Source: Haloarchaeobius amylolyticus
Lineage (GTDB): Archaea; Halobacteriota; Halobacteria; Halobacteriales; Natrialbaceae
Direction of reading: 5' to 3'
DNA: 64,000 nucleotides
Assembly: GCF_026616195.1 (NCBI RefSeq)
Contig: NZ_JANHDH010000001.1
Span: 1,054,001 to 1,118,000, forward strand
This document shows, one piece after another, positions 15,507 through 24,800 of this stretch. The notes beneath the pieces were generated by a model. It saw only the letters and a program-made list of their open reading frames with translations. It searched no databases and had not been told where the DNA came from. The first letter of the stretch is position 1. The number at the start of each line of letters is the position of its first letter. A program made the translations under genes and the position numbers.

Positions 15507-17749
15507 CAGACGAGGAACTCGCGAAAGACCTCGGCCCACTCGCGGCCCTGACCATCGGGGTCGGGACGATGATCGGTGCGGGTATCTTCGTCCTGCCCGG
15601 CGACGCCATCCTCCAGGCCGGCTCGCTGGCGGTCGTCTCGTTCGTCATCGGTGGGGCCATCGCGTTGCTGACGGCCCTGTCGGCGTCCGAACTCGGCACC
15701 GCGATGCCGAAGTCCGGCGGCGCGTACTACTACGTCAACCGGGCGCTCGGGCCACTGTTCGGTTCCGTCGCCGGCTGGGCGAACTGGATGGGGCTGGCGT
15801 TCGCCTCCGCGTTCTACATGGTCGGCTTCGGCCAGTACGTCAGCAACATCTTCGGGCTGGCCGACGGCTACGCGCTGGCCGGCCTCACCATCCCGTCGGT
15901 GAAGATCGTCGCGCTCGCGGGGGCGGCCCTGTTCGTCCTCGTGAACTACATCGGGGCGAAGGAGACGGGGCGCCTGCAGAACATCATCGTCGTCATCCTC
16001 GTCGCCATCCTGACCGTGTTCACCATCGTCGGCGCGATGCGGGCCGACCCGGCCAACCTCCCGGAGAGCAAGGGCTTCGGGCCGATGATGACGACGACCG
16101 GGCTCATCTTCGTCTCCTACCTCGGCTTCGTCCAGATCACGAGCGTCGCCGAGGAGATCAAGGACCCCGACCGGAACCTCCCGCGGGCGGTCATCGGGAG
16201 CGTCCTCATCGTGACGGCCATCTACGCGCTCGTCCTCGTCGTGATGAGCATGGCCGTCGAGAAGGGGTTCATCGCGGACCTCGCACGCGGCACCGACAAG
16301 ATCGCCGTCGTGGAGGTCGCCCGACTCCTGCTCGGGCCCGCTGGCGCCATCGCGATGCTCATCGGTGGCCTGCTGGCGACCGCCTCCAGCGCGAACGCGA
16401 GCATCCTCGCGTCCTCGCGCATCAACTTCGCGATGGGGCGTGACCGCATCGTCACGCCGGAACTCAACGAGATACACAACCGGTACGGCACGCCGTATCG
16501 CGCCATCGGCATCACCGGGGCGCTCATCCTGACGTTCATCGTCATCGCCCCCATCGAGACGCTGGCGACGATGGGCAGCGTGCTCCACCTCATCATCTAC
16601 GGGCTGCTCAACCTCGCCCTCATCGTGATGCGCGAGGCCGAGGTGCCCGAGTACGACCCGTCGTACCGTGTCCCCCTCTACCCCATCACGCCCATCGTGG
16701 GCGCGTTCGTCTCGTTCGCGCTCATCGCGTTCATCGACCCGACCATCATCCTCCTGAGCGTCGGGTTCGTCGTCTTCGCCGGCCTGTGGTACCTCGGGTA
16801 CGCGCGCTCCCGGACGACCGAGGGCGGCGAGCTCTCCGAGTGGATCCTCTCGCGCTCGGACGAGATGCCGGACTCCGCGGTCAACGCCGCGAACACGGTC
16901 GCCCCCGACGGCGGCCAGTTCCGGGTGATGGTCCCGCTGGCGAACCCCGAACACGAGAAGGACCTCGTCTCGCTCGCGGCCGCCATCGCGAAACAGCGCG
17001 GCGGGACGGTCGTGGCGACCCACATCGTGCAGGTCCCCGACCAGACCTCGCTGGCGTACGCGAAGGACCACGTCGACGAGATGGACCCGGACAACAGGGA
17101 GTTGCTCGACTCCGCCCGCGCCGACGCCGAGGCCTTCGACGTCCCGGTCGAGACCCACACCATCCTCTCGCACCGCTCGTTCGAGGAGGTGTTCGACGCG
17201 GCCCGCGACCACAAGGCGGACCTCGTCGTGATGGGCTGGGGGCCACACTCCCACGGCCGCGCCGAGAGCCGGGTCGACGAGCTCACCCAGGACGTGCCCT
17301 GTGACTTCCTCGTGCTGAAGGACCGCGGCTTCGACCCGGAGCGTATCCTGGTGCCCACCGCGGGCGGCCCGGACTCCGACCTCTCCGCCGAGGTCGCCCA
17401 GTCGCTGCAGGCACAGTACGGCTCCGAGATCGAGTTGCTGTACGTCCGCCGACCCGACGAGGAGACCCAGGAGGAGGCCGAATCTTTCCTTCAGGACTGG
17501 GCCACCGACCACGACCTGTCGGACGCGACCTTCATCGTCGACGACGGCGGCGACGTCGAGGCGGCCATCGAGCGCCACGCCCGCGACGCGTCGATGCTCG
17601 TCGTCGGCGCGACCGAGCGCGGCCTGCTCTCGCGCCTGCTCCGTGGCTCGCTCGTGATGGACGTCATCGACGACGTGGACTGTTCGGTCCTGCTCGCCGA
17701 GAAGCAACGCAAGACGAGCATCCGCGAGCGCCTGTTCGGCCGGCGGTAG
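15503..17749 (+). CDS. APC-superfamily amino acid permease with C-terminal UspA domains
   Basis: A 748-residue fusion. Residues 1-430 form an APC transporter with about 12 spans and the substrate motif GVGTMIGAGIFVLPG (residues 19-33). Residues 450-590 and 605-735 form two UspA-like domains (FRVMVPLANPEHEKDLVSLA; RILVPTAGGPDSDLSAEVA; the last has a VVGATERGLLSRLLRGS nucleotide loop). Such fusions are common in haloarchaea and probably let stress or nucleotide signals gate amino acid uptake. Substrate cannot be told. The gene is translationally coupled to the separate UspA gene before it. Confidence 0.9.
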   Translation: MTDEELAKDLGPLAALTIGVGTMIGAGIFVLPGDAILQAGSLAVVSFVIGGAIALLTALSASELGTAMPKSGGAYYYVNRALGPLFGSVAGWANWMGLAFASAFYMVGFGQYVSNIFGLADGYALAGLTIPSVKIVALAGAALFVLVNYIGAKETGRLQNIIVVILVAILTVFTIVGAMRADPANLPESKGFGPMMTTTGLIFVSYLGFVQITSVAEEIKDPDRNLPRAVIGSVLIVTAIYALVLVVMSMAVEKGFIADLARGTDKIAVVEVARLLLGPAGAIAMLIGGLLATASSANASILASSRINFAMGRDRIVTPELNEIHNRYGTPYRAIGITGALILTFIVIAPIETLATMGSVLHLIIYGLLNLALIVMREAEVPEYDPSYRVPLYPITPIVGAFVSFALIAFIDPTIILLSVGFVVFAGLWYLGYARSRTTEGGELSEWILSRSDEMPDSAVNAANTVAPDGGQFRVMVPLANPEHEKDLVSLAAAIAKQRGGTVVATHIVQVPDQTSLAYAKDHVDEMDPDNRELLDSARADAEAFDVPVETHTILSHRSFEEVFDAARDHKADLVVMGWGPHSHGRAESRVDELTQDVPCDFLVLKDRGFDPERILVPTAGGPDSDLSAEVAQSLQAQYGSEIELLYVRRPDEETQEEAESFLQDWATDHDLSDATFIVDDGGDVEAAIERHARDASMLVVGATERGLLSRLLRGSLVMDVIDDVDCSVLLAEKQRKTSIRERLFGRR

Positions 17750-17815
17750 GCGCACACCCGGTCGTTCTTCTCGCTGTCGGCCCCATCAGCCCGTTACGGG
17801 CCGGTGCCTGCCCCG

Positions 17816-17873
17816 CTCAAACGTCTGTGACGACTATGTGTCACTATCCGAAGGAGGGGGAGACGTGGACGAG
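17816..17873 (+). repeat. leader repeat, copy 1
   Basis: About 58 bases upstream of the first membrane-protein copy (gacgactatgtgtcacta plus a GGAGG-rich stretch and ending cgag) match the leader of the second copy at 19440-19496. The duplication therefore included upstream regulatory DNA. It contains the inverted pair gtgac/gtcac. Confidence 0.65.
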
Positions 17874-17932
17874 ACAAGCAGTAGGGGCACCGGGAGCGGT
17901 CGCACCGCCGCCACCGACCGCCGGAGACGGCC

Positions 17933-19399
17933 ATGAGAGACGTCCTCCGGTCGGCGAACGCGGTCCTGACCTGGACGCTGGTGTTCGCGCTCCTCGCGCT
18001 GGCGGGGTTCGCGTACACCCGCGACACCGTCGTGGTGGCCGGACTCGCCGCCGTGCTGGCCGTGCTGGCCGTGGGGCCGGCGCTCACCCGCGGGTCGCCG
18101 GTGCAGGTCGCCCCGTGGCCACTCGTCGGCATCGCCTGCGTGCCACTGGCCACCCGGGCGTTCGGGCCGGAGGCCGTCGTCGCGGCCGGACGAACCCTCA
18201 AACTGTGGGTCCTCGCGACCGCCCCCGAGTCCGGCCTCGACGGGCTCGTCTGGACCGCCCGTGACGCCAGAGTGTGGGTGCTCGCCGTGGGCGACCGCGT
18301 CGGTGTCGACCTCTCGTACTACCTGTCGGCCGAGTTCGTGGCGTACCTGCTGGAGAGCGCCGCGAACAGCGGGTTCGAACCGGTGTTCGTCTTCGTCGAC
18401 GCGGCCACGCTGGCGGCGGTCGCCCTGCTCGGGGTGGCCCTGCTCCAGCAGTTCACGAGCCTGCGCATGACGGCGAGTTTCGGCCGGCTGTTCGTCGCCG
18501 TCGCGACGATGGGGCTGACCGGCTGGTGGGGCATCGTGCGCTGGTTCGCGACCGACGCCTTCGGCGTGGCGCTGGTGACGACCAACGACGCGCTCATGTG
18601 GGAGTTCGCCATCGCCAGCCTCGCCGGCGTCCTCGTCGCCGTGCTGTTCGCCCGGTACATCTGCCGGACGCGGCCCGAGGAGCGTGCCGACACGCCGGCC
18701 CCGGCGACGGTCGCGACCGACGGTGGCGACGGGGGAAACCGACCGGTAGCCGAGACTGGCCGGGCATCCCCGCCCGCGCCACGCGTGACCGAGTACGCGG
18801 CCGGCATGCTCGTCCGGTTCATGCAACTCACGTTGCTGACCATCGCCTACGTCGGGTACCACCAGCAGAGCCTCGGCATCGTCGTCAACGCCCTCGGCGC
18901 GTTCGCCGTCACCTTCCTGCCGGCGGTCCTCGGTCGGGACCGACGGTTCACGATGCACGTCTACCTGACGTTCTGGCTGACCGCGGCAGTCCTGTTCCAC
19001 GCGGCCGGGACGCTCGGCCCCTACGGCGACATCGTCTGGTACGACGACCTCGCGCACACGCTCTCGGCGTCGGTCGTCGCCGCGGTCGGCTACGCCACGG
19101 CCCGGTCGCTGGAGGCCCACAGCGACCAGCTCCGGCTCACGCCGTGGTTCACCTTCGTCTACCTGCTGCTGTTCGTCATGGCCGCCGGCGTCCTCTGGGA
19201 GCTACTGGAGTTCGCCGTCATGTTCGCTGCCGAGCGCGCCGGCCAGCCCGCTCCACTCGTCCAGTCGGGGCTCGACGACACCGTCTCCGACCTCATCTAC
19301 GACTCCATCGGTGGCGTCGTCGTGGCGCTGTTCGGGTCGGTCCACCTGACCGACACGGATGCAGAGGACCGGCGACCGACCGACGAACGCTCGGCGTGA
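17933..19399 (+). CDS. multi-span membrane protein, fused copy (C-terminal DUF2238/YjdF-like)
   Basis: A 488-residue integral membrane protein of two halves. Residues 1-245 have about five or six spans; a disordered Gly/Ala/Pro/Asp linker (about 246-285) follows; residues 290-470 have about five spans and polar motifs GRDRRFTMH, WYDDLAHTLSAS, LWELLEF and VQSGLDDTVSDLIYDSIGG that recall DUF2238/YjdF membrane proteins. ATG 17933 follows a ccggagacgg site. The next two genes are a split version of the same protein. Function unknown; conserved Asp/His residues inside the membrane suggest ion or metal handling, which is only a guess. Confidence 0.75.
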   Translation: MRDVLRSANAVLTWTLVFALLALAGFAYTRDTVVVAGLAAVLAVLAVGPALTRGSPVQVAPWPLVGIACVPLATRAFGPEAVVAAGRTLKLWVLATAPESGLDGLVWTARDARVWVLAVGDRVGVDLSYYLSAEFVAYLLESAANSGFEPVFVFVDAATLAAVALLGVALLQQFTSLRMTASFGRLFVAVATMGLTGWWGIVRWFATDAFGVALVTTNDALMWEFAIASLAGVLVAVLFARYICRTRPEERADTPAPATVATDGGDGGNRPVAETGRASPPAPRVTEYAAGMLVRFMQLTLLTIAYVGYHQQSLGIVVNALGAFAVTFLPAVLGRDRRFTMHVYLTFWLTAAVLFHAAGTLGPYGDIVWYDDLAHTLSASVVAAVGYATARSLEAHSDQLRLTPWFTFVYLLLFVMAAGVLWELLEFAVMFAAERAGQPAPLVQSGLDDTVSDLIYDSIGGVVVALFGSVHLTDTDAEDRRPTDERSA

Positions 19400-19439
19400 G
19401 CACGCCTTGAACCCCACTTACCGCGGGGTACGCGCTACT

Positions 19440-19496
19440 CTCAAGAGACTGGGACGACTACGTGTCACTAGCAAGGGGGGAGGAGACTTGCACGAG
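19440..19496 (+). repeat. leader repeat, copy 2
   Basis: Second copy of the leader (gacgactacgtgtcacta with a G-rich stretch after it). It differs by scattered substitutions from 17816-17873; a short reading frame in copy 1 is stopped here, so conservation is at DNA or RNA level rather than of a peptide. Confidence 0.65.
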
Positions 19497-19555
19497 AGCC
19501 ACAGCACCAGCAGGGGGAGAAGCATCGCCAGTGAACACGCCGACCGGAGGTTCGG

Positions 19556-20272
19556 ATGAGCGGGCTTCGTCGGTCGACGAACGCGCTGCTCACGTGGCTG
19601 CTCGTCGCCGGCCTCGTCGTGCTCGCGGTCGTCGCCTATCGACAGGAGAGCGTGCTCTGGGCCGGGCTGGCGGGGGTCGTCGCGCTGCTCGCCGTCGTGC
19701 CCGCGCTGCTCGGCCGGTCCGCGACCCGGGTCCCGCCGTGGCCCCTGCTCGTCATCGCGGGCGTGCCGCTGGCGACCCGGACGGTCGGCCCGGAGACGCT
19801 CGGTTCGACCGCGGGAGACGCGACCGCCAGCGGCCTCGCGATGGCCGGCGACCTCGGCCTCGACCTCGCGTGGCTGGTCACGCCCGCGCTCGTGGGGCAG
19901 GGGTTCGAGACGGTCGGGACGTTCGCCGACGCCGCGGCCCTGGCGGCCATCGCGTTGCTCGCGGTCGCCATGCTCCAGGGGTTCACGAGCCTGCGCATGA
20001 CCACCGGTTTCGGGATGCTGTTCGTCCTCGTGGTGACCATGGGACTGACCGGCTTCTGGGCGGTCGTCCGGTGGGCCGGCGCCGACGCCCTCGGCGTCAC
20101 CTTCGTCGCCACGAACGAGACGCTGATGCACGAGTTCGCCGCCGCCAGCCTCGCCGGCTTCCTCGTCGCCGTCTTCTTCGGCCCGTACTTCTGTCGAGCG
20201 CGCCCGCGAGAGCGGACGCAACCCCAGCCCTCGCTGCTGACCGACGGCGGCGCCGGAGGTGACCACCAGTGA
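19556..20272 (+). CDS. membrane protein, split copy, N-terminal half
   Basis: A 238-residue membrane protein aligned with residues 1-245 of the fused copy (PWPLLVIAGVPLATR, FTSLRMTTGFGMLFVLVVTMGLTG, MHEFAAASLAGFLVAVFF) but missing about 50 residues of the loop region found there at about residues 85-145. It ends in the linker region at a TGA that overlaps the GTG of the next gene. It presumably works as a two-subunit complex with the next gene product. Confidence 0.75.
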   Translation: MSGLRRSTNALLTWLLVAGLVVLAVVAYRQESVLWAGLAGVVALLAVVPALLGRSATRVPPWPLLVIAGVPLATRTVGPETLGSTAGDATASGLAMAGDLGLDLAWLVTPALVGQGFETVGTFADAAALAAIALLAVAMLQGFTSLRMTTGFGMLFVLVVTMGLTGFWAVVRWAGADALGVTFVATNETLMHEFAAASLAGFLVAVFFGPYFCRARPRERTQPQPSLLTDGGAGGDHQ

Positions 20273-20898
20273 GCCTGCTCGGCCCGGTCGAACGCGCCGC
20301 CGGCCTGCTGGTCCGGGTGATGCAACTGGCGTTGCTGGCCATCGCGTACGTCGGCATCGAGGCGACCGACCTCGGCATCGTCGTGAACGCGCTCGGGGCG
20401 CTCGGCATCACGTTCCTGCCGGCGGTCCTCAGGCGCGACCGCCGCTTTACCATGCACGTCTCGCTGACGCTCTGGGTCACCGGGGCGGTCCTGCTCCACG
20501 CGGCCGGGACGCTCGGGCCCTACCAGACCGTCCCCTGGTTCGACAACCTGACCCACGCGACCTCGGCGTCGGTCGTCGCCGCGGTCGGCTACGCCGCCGC
20601 CCGGTCGCTCGACGTCCACAGCGAACAGCTCCGGCTCACGCCGTGGTTCACCTTCGGCTACCTGCTGCTGTTCGTCATGGCCGCCGGCGTCCTCTGGGAG
20701 CTGCTGGAGTACGGCGTCACGCTCGCCGCGGTCGAACTCGGCCAGCCGACGCCACTCGTCCAGTCCGGGCTGGACGACACCGTCTCCGACCTCGTCTACG
20801 ACACGGTCGGGGCGCTCGTCGTCGCCCTGTTCGGCACGATGTACCTCGAGAACGCGGTGGGTGAGCGACCCGCGAGCACCGACGGCCGACACGCCTGA
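20269..20898 (+). CDS. membrane protein, split copy, C-terminal DUF2238-like half
   Basis: A 209-residue membrane protein equivalent to the C-terminal half of the fused copy, with the same motifs RRDRRFTMH, WFDNLTHATSAS, LWELLEY and VQSGLDDTVSDLVYD. The start is a GTG at 20269 overlapping the preceding stop (GTGA); ggaggt at 20255-20260, 8 bases upstream, is a strong ribosome-binding site and argues that the split is genuine and not a sequencing frameshift. DNA around 20635-20706 is almost identical to 19135-19206 of the fused copy. Confidence 0.75.
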   Translation: MSLLGPVERAAGLLVRVMQLALLAIAYVGIEATDLGIVVNALGALGITFLPAVLRRDRRFTMHVSLTLWVTGAVLLHAAGTLGPYQTVPWFDNLTHATSASVVAAVGYAAARSLDVHSEQLRLTPWFTFGYLLLFVMAAGVLWELLEYGVTLAAVELGQPTPLVQSGLDDTVSDLVYDTVGALVVALFGTMYLENAVGERPASTDGRHA

Positions 20899-20988
20899 CC
20901 GTCGTCCCCGGACACCGGACTCGACAGCCGAACTTCGTTTCTCGCTGGCGGAGTGCCCATTCGACCACGGGTCGTACTAACACGCACC

Positions 20989-21870
20989 ATGAGCGACGAA
21001 CCCCGGTACACGTCCCAGTCGGGGGCCGCGGACCCGACAGCCCGCGACACGCCGAAACGCATCGAACCGGTCCGACCACGACGGGTCGACAGGCGCGCGG
21101 TACTCCTCGCGCTCGGGAGTTCGGGAGTCCTCGCCACCGCAGGCTGTCTCACCCGCCGGCCCCAGGAGCCCGTGGGTGACCCCGCCCCGGCCGGCGAGAC
21201 CCCGTACCCACCCGACGCCAGCGTCCGGTTCGTCACGCCCACCGACGGCGCAGTCGTCGCCGGCTACGTCTCGGTCGTCCTCGCGGCCGAGAACGTCCGG
21301 CTCGAACCCGCCGGACGGGCCAGGGCCGGGGCTGGGCATCTGCACCTGCTCGTCGATACGGACCCGGTCACTCCCGGTGAGATGATCCCCGACGACGCGC
21401 GGCACTTCCACCTCGGTGAGGGGTCGTCCGAGACCGTCCTCGCCCTCGACCCCGGGCAGCACCGGCTCGTCTGCCAGCTCGGCGACGGCGACCACCGCGC
21501 GACCGCCATCACCGACACGGTTACCGTCACCGTCGTCGGCGGGGCGAGCATCAGCATCGTCGAGCCCGCCGACGGCGCGACCGTCACGAACCCGTTCGTC
21601 GTGCGCTGGGCCACGGAGAAGGTCCGGCTCGAACCCGCCGGCCAGGTCAGGCAGAACGCCGGCCACGCCCACCTCCTCGTCGACACCGACCCGCTTCCGG
21701 TGGGCAGACTCATCCCTGCCGGCCCGAAGCACCTCCACTACGGCGGCGGCGAGGACGAGGCGACGCTGGACCTCTCCCCGGGCGAGCACCGGCTCGTCTG
21801 CCAGGTCGGGAACGGGACCCACCTCGCGACGCCGCTGGTCGACGAGGTGACGATCACCGTCGCCGGGTGA
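20989..21870 (+). CDS. lipoprotein with two DUF4399 domains
   Basis: A 293-residue exported protein. A twin-Arg-like signal and lipobox (RRAVLLALGSSG...TAGC, Cys about residue 46) precede two tandem repeats of about 105 residues. Each repeat has the DUF4399 pattern: PxDGAxV, AENVRLEPAG, AGHLHLLVDTDP, HxHxGxG, LDPGQHRLVCQLGDG and ending in a beta-strand ITVAG. The conserved His pairs (HLHLL; HLHYG) suggest a surface ligand or metal site. The role is unknown. It converges on the GH97 gene with 18 bases between stops. Confidence 0.82.
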   Translation: MSDEPRYTSQSGAADPTARDTPKRIEPVRPRRVDRRAVLLALGSSGVLATAGCLTRRPQEPVGDPAPAGETPYPPDASVRFVTPTDGAVVAGYVSVVLAAENVRLEPAGRARAGAGHLHLLVDTDPVTPGEMIPDDARHFHLGEGSSETVLALDPGQHRLVCQLGDGDHRATAITDTVTVTVVGGASISIVEPADGATVTNPFVVRWATEKVRLEPAGQVRQNAGHAHLLVDTDPLPVGRLIPAGPKHLHYGGGEDEATLDLSPGEHRLVCQVGNGTHLATPLVDEVTITVAG

Positions 21871-21888
21871 GGACTCCGGCACTCGGGG

Positions 21889-24800
21889 CTACAGCTGTTC
21901 GAAGGTCCACTGCTGGCTGTCGGCGGCGACGTAGTCCGACTGCTCGACGTTCGCGCCGTCGGTCGTCGCCTCGTCCGCGACGGTGAGGGCCTTCCCGCTG
22001 TGCCGGGCGACGACCCGGAACGTCCCGTCGTCGTTCTCGGTGACCGCCCACTGCTGGTTGGCCGCGCCGACGTAGCCCCACTGGTGGACGTTCGCGCCGT
22101 CCGCGGTCGCGGCGTTCTCGACGTCGAGGACCTTCCCGCTGTGGACCGCCTCGAGGGTGTAGTAGCCGTCCTCGACCTCGGTGACGACCCACTGCTGGTT
22201 GTCGCCGCCGACGTCCGCCCACTGGTGGACGTTCGCCCCGTCGCTGGTCGAGACGTTCTCGACGTCGAGGACCTTGCCACTGTTCACGTTCCTGACGACG
22301 TAGGTCTCGCCGGAGACGACGCTCGAGACGCCGTCGCCGGCCGGGACGATGCGCATCGCGGCACCACCGCTGGCGCCCATCGAGACGTCGACCGCGTCAC
22401 CGCTGGTCACGTCGTACTCGCTGACGGTGACCGCGGTGGGGTCGGTGTCGACGTCCGAATCGGTGGCGTCCGCGTACTCCGTGACCGTCCAGCCGTCGGC
22501 CGTGCTGGCCAGGAAGTCGAGCGAGACGGTCAGCTCCCGGGCCGTGTCGTCGGTCATCGCGCCGAGGTACCACTCGTTCCCGCTGCGTTTCGCCACGACG
22601 AGGTACTCGCCGATGGCCGCCTCGAGCACGTGGGTCTCGTCCCAGCTGCCGGGGACGTTCTCGACGAAGTCGAACTCCGGGACCGTGTCGTAGTTCTCTC
22701 TGGCCGGGTCGACGTCGCCGAAGGCGGCCGGGACGGGCGAGCCGGCGCCCGCCTCGCTGATGCCGAGCGCGTTCAGGTTGAACCCGCCGACGTCGTCGGC
22801 GCCGAGCCGGACCGCGACCGTGTTGTCGCCGGCGTCGAGGTCGACCGAGACCGTGTGGACGGCCCAGTCGTCCCAGTAGTCGGTGAACGACGGGGTGAGC
22901 TGGCGCGCCGACCCGTTCACGACGAGGGTGGCCTCCGGGTTGCCGTTGTCGACGACCGCCTGCGTGTTGTCGCTCCCGTCGCTGGCGTAGCGCAGGTGGA
23001 CGTCGTAGGTCCCCGCGCTCGGGACGTCCGTGACGGTGAAGGTGACCGTCGCCCCCTCGGGCTCGCGGTTCGTGTCGACCGGGACGTAGTGCGCCCCGTA
23101 GGCGTCGCGCCAGGTGTCCGCGGTGATCATCCCGTCGAGTTCGCCGGCGGCGGCGTGGACGAACTCGTCGACGCCGACCGTCGGGTCGACGTACGCCTCG
23201 ATGCGGTCGGCGGCCATCTGGAGCCCGCCGAGGTAGATGGGGTACATCGCCAGTTGCTTGGCCCGGGTCGTCTGGATGCGGTCCGGCGAGTCGTCGTTGA
23301 ACGTGATGTCGAAGGTCCCGGGCTGGTAGCTCGTCGGCCCCGCGAGGTTGCGGGTGAACGGGAGGGTGACGTGGTGGTCGCGCCCGACGTCCGAGCCGAG
23401 TTCGCCGAACCCGTCGTACTCCTGTGCCTTGACGACCTCGCGGGCCGCGACGTTGGGGTAGGTCCGCATCTCGCCGGTCGGCTTGATACCCTCGTGTATC
23501 TCGAGCATCTGCCGGTGGCGCGCCGCCTCCCGGATGACGTAGCGGTGGTGGTTGACCGCGCGCTGGCAGTGCTGGTTGTGGGTCGCGTACGACCCGTCTC
23601 CCTCGAAGCCGAGTCCCGGGTCGGAGACGTAGCCGTTCTTGATGGAGCGGATGCCCTGGGCCTCGTAGCCCTGGAAGATGTCGTTGTCCTGGACCTCGTC
23701 CTCGTAGTTGACGACGTTCCCGGCCGTCTCGTTGTGGATGGTCATCTCGACGGCCGGGGAGAGGTTCGCACCGTACTCGGTGACGGTCGGCACGTCGAAG
23801 TCCGGGTAGGAGTCGGCGACGCCCATCTCCAGGCCCGTCCCGTCGCCCGGGTAGGTGTCCCAGCCCTCGTTCCAGCCCTCGACGAGGACGCTGTCGATGC
23901 CGTGCTCGCTCGCGAACGCCATGTGGCGTTGCATCCGCTCGGTGCGGGCGCCGTGGACGTGCTTCGCAGGGTCGCCGCCGTCGTCCGAGATCGCCGCGTC
24001 CGTCCGGTACTCCCAGTTGGCGTTGCCCGCGATCATCATCCACCAGATGCCGACGTACTTCCGGGGCGTGATCCAGGAGGTGTCGACCCCGCCGTTCCCG
24101 TCGCCCGGCAGGACCGAGTCGTCACGCTCGGGGGCCAGCAGCGGGACCAGCTGTGACTCGAGGAGGTCGCCCGGACTTGTCCCGATCTGGATGGTCCGCC
24201 AGGGGGTCATGTGGGGCGCCGACGCCTGCACCTTCGTCCCGTCGGGGAGCGGTGCGAGTTCAACCGCCATCTGCTCGCTGCCGGCGTCGGACTTCGCGGC
24301 CACCGACATCGAGGCGTAGTCGTCGAGGTTGGACTCGTGGACGCTCAGGTAGGTCCCGTCGCTCGCCCGCATGGTCAGTGGCGTGTGCGCACCGTCGCGG
24401 ATGGTGTTGTCGTTCGGCCGGATGGTCCGCGACCCGGCCGGCACCTCGCTCAGGTTCGTCTCGCGGTACTCCTGCTCGAAGCGCGGGTTGACGAACTCGT
24501 TGCGGATCCACCACGCGGTGTAGTCCTCGCTGAAGTTGAACTCGGTGTTCTCCGAGGTGATGGCGAAGTCGCCGAACTCGTCGTCGAACACCCAGCGAAA
24601 GCCGAACCCGTCGTCGAAGACGCGCACCTGCAGGTTCGCCGAGCGACCCGGGCTGGCGGTCTCCTCCAGCCCGACGGTCAGGTAGCCGTAGTCCTCGGCG
24701 ACCGACGCCACGTCGCCCCACTCGGGGTCCCACGTCTCGGTCGCGACGCCACTGTCGTTCCCCGTGACCGTGACCTCCGGACCGGACCCGCTGACGGCCG

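Noticed and set aside
15326-17755. An 809-codon minus-strand frame opposite the APC permease
   Set aside because: Same kind of shadow; the plus-strand frame has intact spans and UspA domains.
19556-20898. Sequencing frameshift splitting one gene
   Set aside because: A ggaggt site 8 bases before the GTG and an exact GTGA overlap indicate two real genes; still worth checking by reads.
22000-24156. A 718-codon plus-strand frame opposite the GH97 gene
   Set aside because: Val/Asp/Gly/Arg low-complexity shadow without recognisable domains.
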